Shown here piece after piece: positions 6,143-7,548 of a stretch of 7,548 nucleotides of DNA. The DNA is taken from positions 1 through 7,548 of the forward strand of contig JASHVX010000068.1 of assembly GCA_030044375.1 (NCBI GenBank). Direction: 5' to 3'. This DNA is from Nitrososphaerales archaeon. GTDB taxonomy: Archaea; Thermoproteota; Nitrososphaeria; Nitrososphaerales; Gagatemarchaeaceae. A model generated the notes under the pieces. The model was not told where the DNA came from and did no database searches. It worked only from the letters and a program-made list of their open reading frames with translations. Position numbers and translations under genes: made by a program. Positions within the stretch are counted from its first letter, which is position 1. Each line of letters begins with the position of its first letter.

Positions 6143-7063
6143 CTACAGTTTCGGAGGAGAGTCCGCGGCGATCGCCGCGTCGGCGGGGAGCATCGAAGGA
6201 CCGTCCAGACGAGCCTTGACCCGCCACTTAAGAGCCCGGCTCACGACCCTGACGACCAAGTACAGGGCGAAGACCTCGGCGGTAATGTAGAAGCTGACGG
6301 GATAGGGGGTGTAGAACGCGATGAAGAGTCCCGACCAAGTTGCGGCTAGCGCTATCGCGACCGATGTCCCGATGACCCGCAGCGGGCGCCTGGTTAGGTA
6401 CTGGGCGGTGGCGCTGGGCGTCACCATCAGGGAGAAGATCAGCAGGGTTCCGGTCACGAGGACAGCGAAAGACACGGCCACGGCGACTGCGAGCATGAAC
6501 CCCATTCCGATCAACAGCATCGGGAGGCCCCTGGCCTCCGCGACGTCCTCGTCCAAAGATGCGAAGAGCAGCGGCCTGTAGAGGAGCGCGAGGAAGGCGA
6601 GGACGGCTATCCCTGCGTAGAGCGTCAACTGGAGGCTGAAGGTGCTGATGGTGAGAATCTCGCCGAAGAGGATCGAGTAGGCAGACGTTATGTTGCCAGT
6701 GTAGAGGCTGTTGAACAGCAGCCCGAGCCCGAGCGCGAAGGATAGGACGATGCCCACCGTGACATCGCGGTTGAAGGCGCGACGGCCAAGCGCGGCGATC
6801 GTCAGTGCGCCCAGGATGGAGCCCGCCAGAAGCCCCTCTATGGGAGCGAGCGACAGGAGTATGACGCCCGTCGCGCCGGCGAACCCCATGTCCGAGAAGG
6901 CGTGCGCTGCGAAAGCCGAGCGCCGCAGCACGACGAAATACCCGGTCGCCCCGGCGAGGATGGCGATCACGGTGCCGGCCACGAAGGCGTTGCGCATGAA
7001 CGGGTAGCTCCACATCGTCTGGAGGTCTGAGACCAGATTGAGGCTGAACGTGAACTTGACCAT
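6143..7063 (-). CDS. ABC-3 family metal transporter permease (ZnuB/TroC type)
   Basis: This 306-residue inner membrane permease belongs to the ABC-3 family, which imports Zn2+, Mn2+ or Fe2+ with a cytoplasmic ATPase and an extracellular metal-binding protein. Family-type segments are GYFVVLRRSAFAAHAFSDMG (41-60) followed by FAGATG (61-66), a series of about eight or nine membrane segments, LVTGTLLIFSLMVTPSATAQ (202-221), the region that contacts the ATPase and pore, and a conserved FYTPYPVSFY (250-259). The C-terminal 25 residues are hydrophilic. ATG 7063 is chosen over the upstream ATG at 7225, although the frame is open, because GAGGTG sits 6 nt before it, the upstream residues are not family-like, and it follows the stop of the previous permease by one base. 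It is therefore the downstream gene of an operon and translated by Shine-Dalgarno, unlike the leaderless first genes in this window. Metal specificity cannot be told from the sequence. Confidence 0.92.
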   Translation of the reverse strand: MVKFTFSLNLVSDLQTMWSYPFMRNAFVAGTVIAILAGATGYFVVLRRSAFAAHAFSDMGFAGATGVILLSLAPIEGLLAGSILGALTIAALGRRAFNRDVTVGIVLSFALGLGLLFNSLYTGNITSAYSILFGEILTISTFSLQLTLYAGIAVLAFLALLYRPLLFASLDEDVAEARGLPMLLIGMGFMLAVAVAVSFAVLVTGTLLIFSLMVTPSATAQYLTRRPLRVIGTSVAIALAATWSGLFIAFYTPYPVSFYITAEVFALYLVVRVVSRALKWRVKARLDGPSMLPADAAIAADSPPKL

Positions 7064-7064
7064 G

Positions 7065-7548
7065 CTAAGCACCTCGGCCCGGCTCGGGAGAGCCGCCGGC
7101 GGCGGGCTCGTATGACCTTGGGCGTCCACTTGGCGCACCCCTTCCGTCGACCCTGCCTTCGTAGGGTGCACATCCCCAGTCCGCGGCGCCGCCCGCCTTA
7201 CCGTCAGTCGCGATGGTCGCATCACTGCCCCTCGCGGACCCCAAGGATGCAGGCGCAGGGGTGCCCGGGACTCCTAGCGACCCAGACCGCGAGGACGCGT
7301 ATGGCCGCGCTCTGTGCTTCAGCGCGCCTCTGGCCGCCCTCACGAGCAGATACAGCCCGAAGGCTTCTGCGGCCACGAAGAAGCTCACCGGATACGGCGT
7401 GTAGAACGAGATGAACAGCGCCGACCAGGTCGTGGCCAACGCGATCGTGACCGACAGCGCGATCGCGCGCTGCGGGCTCCTGGCCATGAGCTGCGCCGTC
7501 GCGCCCGGCGTGACCATCAAAGAGAAGATCAACAGCACCCCTGTCACC
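7065..7548 (-). CDS. Second ABC-3 metal permease, C-terminal part (cut by window edge)
   Basis: The C-terminal 160 residues of a tandem paralogue of the permease downstream. From TGVLLIFSLMVTPGATAQ to ALKHR it matches the downstream protein at 54 of 79 positions by my hand count. About 200 N-terminal residues lie beyond the window, so the GTG at 7545-7547 is an internal Val codon, not a start. After the last membrane segment the tail is 81 residues, against 25 in the paralogue. A patch SDATIATD aligns with ADAAIAAD near the paralogue's end, and the final 40 or so residues (Gly, Pro, Arg-rich) have no counterpart, as if the original stop was lost and spacer DNA was translated. The TAG stop is one base from the next ATG, implying coupled translation. 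Two-permease sets are known in TroCD, SitCD and MntCD systems, so the pair may form a heterodimer. ATPase and binding-protein genes would be expected to the right. Confidence 0.9.
   Translation of the reverse strand, partial: VTGVLLIFSLMVTPGATAQLMARSPQRAIALSVTIALATTWSALFISFYTPYPVSFFVAAEAFGLYLLVRAARGALKHRARPYASSRSGSLGVPGTPAPASLGSARGSDATIATDGKAGGAADWGCAPYEGRVDGRGAPSGRPRSYEPAAGGSPEPGRGA
7070..7075 (-). promoter_or_regulatory. Shine-Dalgarno of the downstream ABC-3 permease
   Basis: Read on the minus strand the sequence is GAGGTG, 6 nt before ATG 7063, inside the last codons of the upstream permease. It fixes the start of the downstream gene and shows that internal operon genes use Shine-Dalgarno initiation here. 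Confidence 0.75.

Noticed and set aside
6228..7013. Open minus-strand frame of 261 codons inside the ABC-3 permease
   Set aside because: Arg/His-rich shadow frame; the ABC-3 permease frame is clearly the coding one.
1..7548. tRNA, rRNA, CRISPR array, insertion sequence or integrase
   Set aside because: No cloverleaf, spaced direct repeats, terminal inverted repeats or transposase/integrase motifs were seen on either strand.

Overview
This GC-rich window (by eye about 60% G+C) looks archaeal. Four genes have a TATA-like element centred 26-28 nt upstream of the start codon, the geometry of leaderless archaeal transcripts. One gene encodes a thermopsin-family (peptidase A5) protein, a family known mainly from archaea and especially acidophiles. 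Its C-terminus has a Ser/Thr stalk, a VPEFP motif, a membrane helix and Arg residues, as in archaeal PEF-CTERM-type surface anchors. I think of a high-GC Nitrososphaeria/Thaumarchaeota-related or Thermoplasmata-like organism, but the lineage is inference with low confidence.

Layout. At 1-109 is the C-terminal scrap of an unrecognised plus-strand gene. A convergent gap (110-247) holds a perfect 8-bp inverted repeat. At 248-556 (minus) is a small antibiotic-biosynthesis-monooxygenase (ABM) domain protein. Divergent from it, at about 712-2845 (plus), is a two-gene ABC-2 type exporter operon: an ATPase and a large internally repeated permease that overlap by 11 nt. A thermopsin-like surface protease with its own promoter follows at 2917-4647. 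It converges on a multi-pass membrane protein at 4664-5495 (minus) that has an intramembrane Cys-Cys-x-x-Pro motif and an apparent one-base frameshift just after its start codon. From the same 109-nt intergenic region, a membrane-anchored cupredoxin resembling the CuA domain of heme-copper oxidase subunit II is transcribed divergently (5605-6084). It converges on a minus-strand operon of two tandem, related ABC-3 (ZnuB/TroC-type) metal permeases (6143-7063 and 7065-7548, the latter cut by the window edge).

How the genes may work together. The ABC-2 ATPase and permease clearly form one complex; its substrate is unknown. The thermopsin-like protein would act outside the cell. The right half has a metal theme: a copper protein, a CC-containing membrane protein sharing its promoter region, and two Zn/Mn-type permeases whose ATPase and binding protein are presumably beyond the right edge. 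The most interesting points are the CuA/blue-copper hybrid ligand spacing in the cupredoxin, the frameshifted divergent membrane protein, the tandem permeases with an overgrown C-terminal tail, and the ambiguous ABC ATPase start, where a strong Shine-Dalgarno sits before an ATA codon. No mobile element, CRISPR array, tRNA or rRNA was seen.
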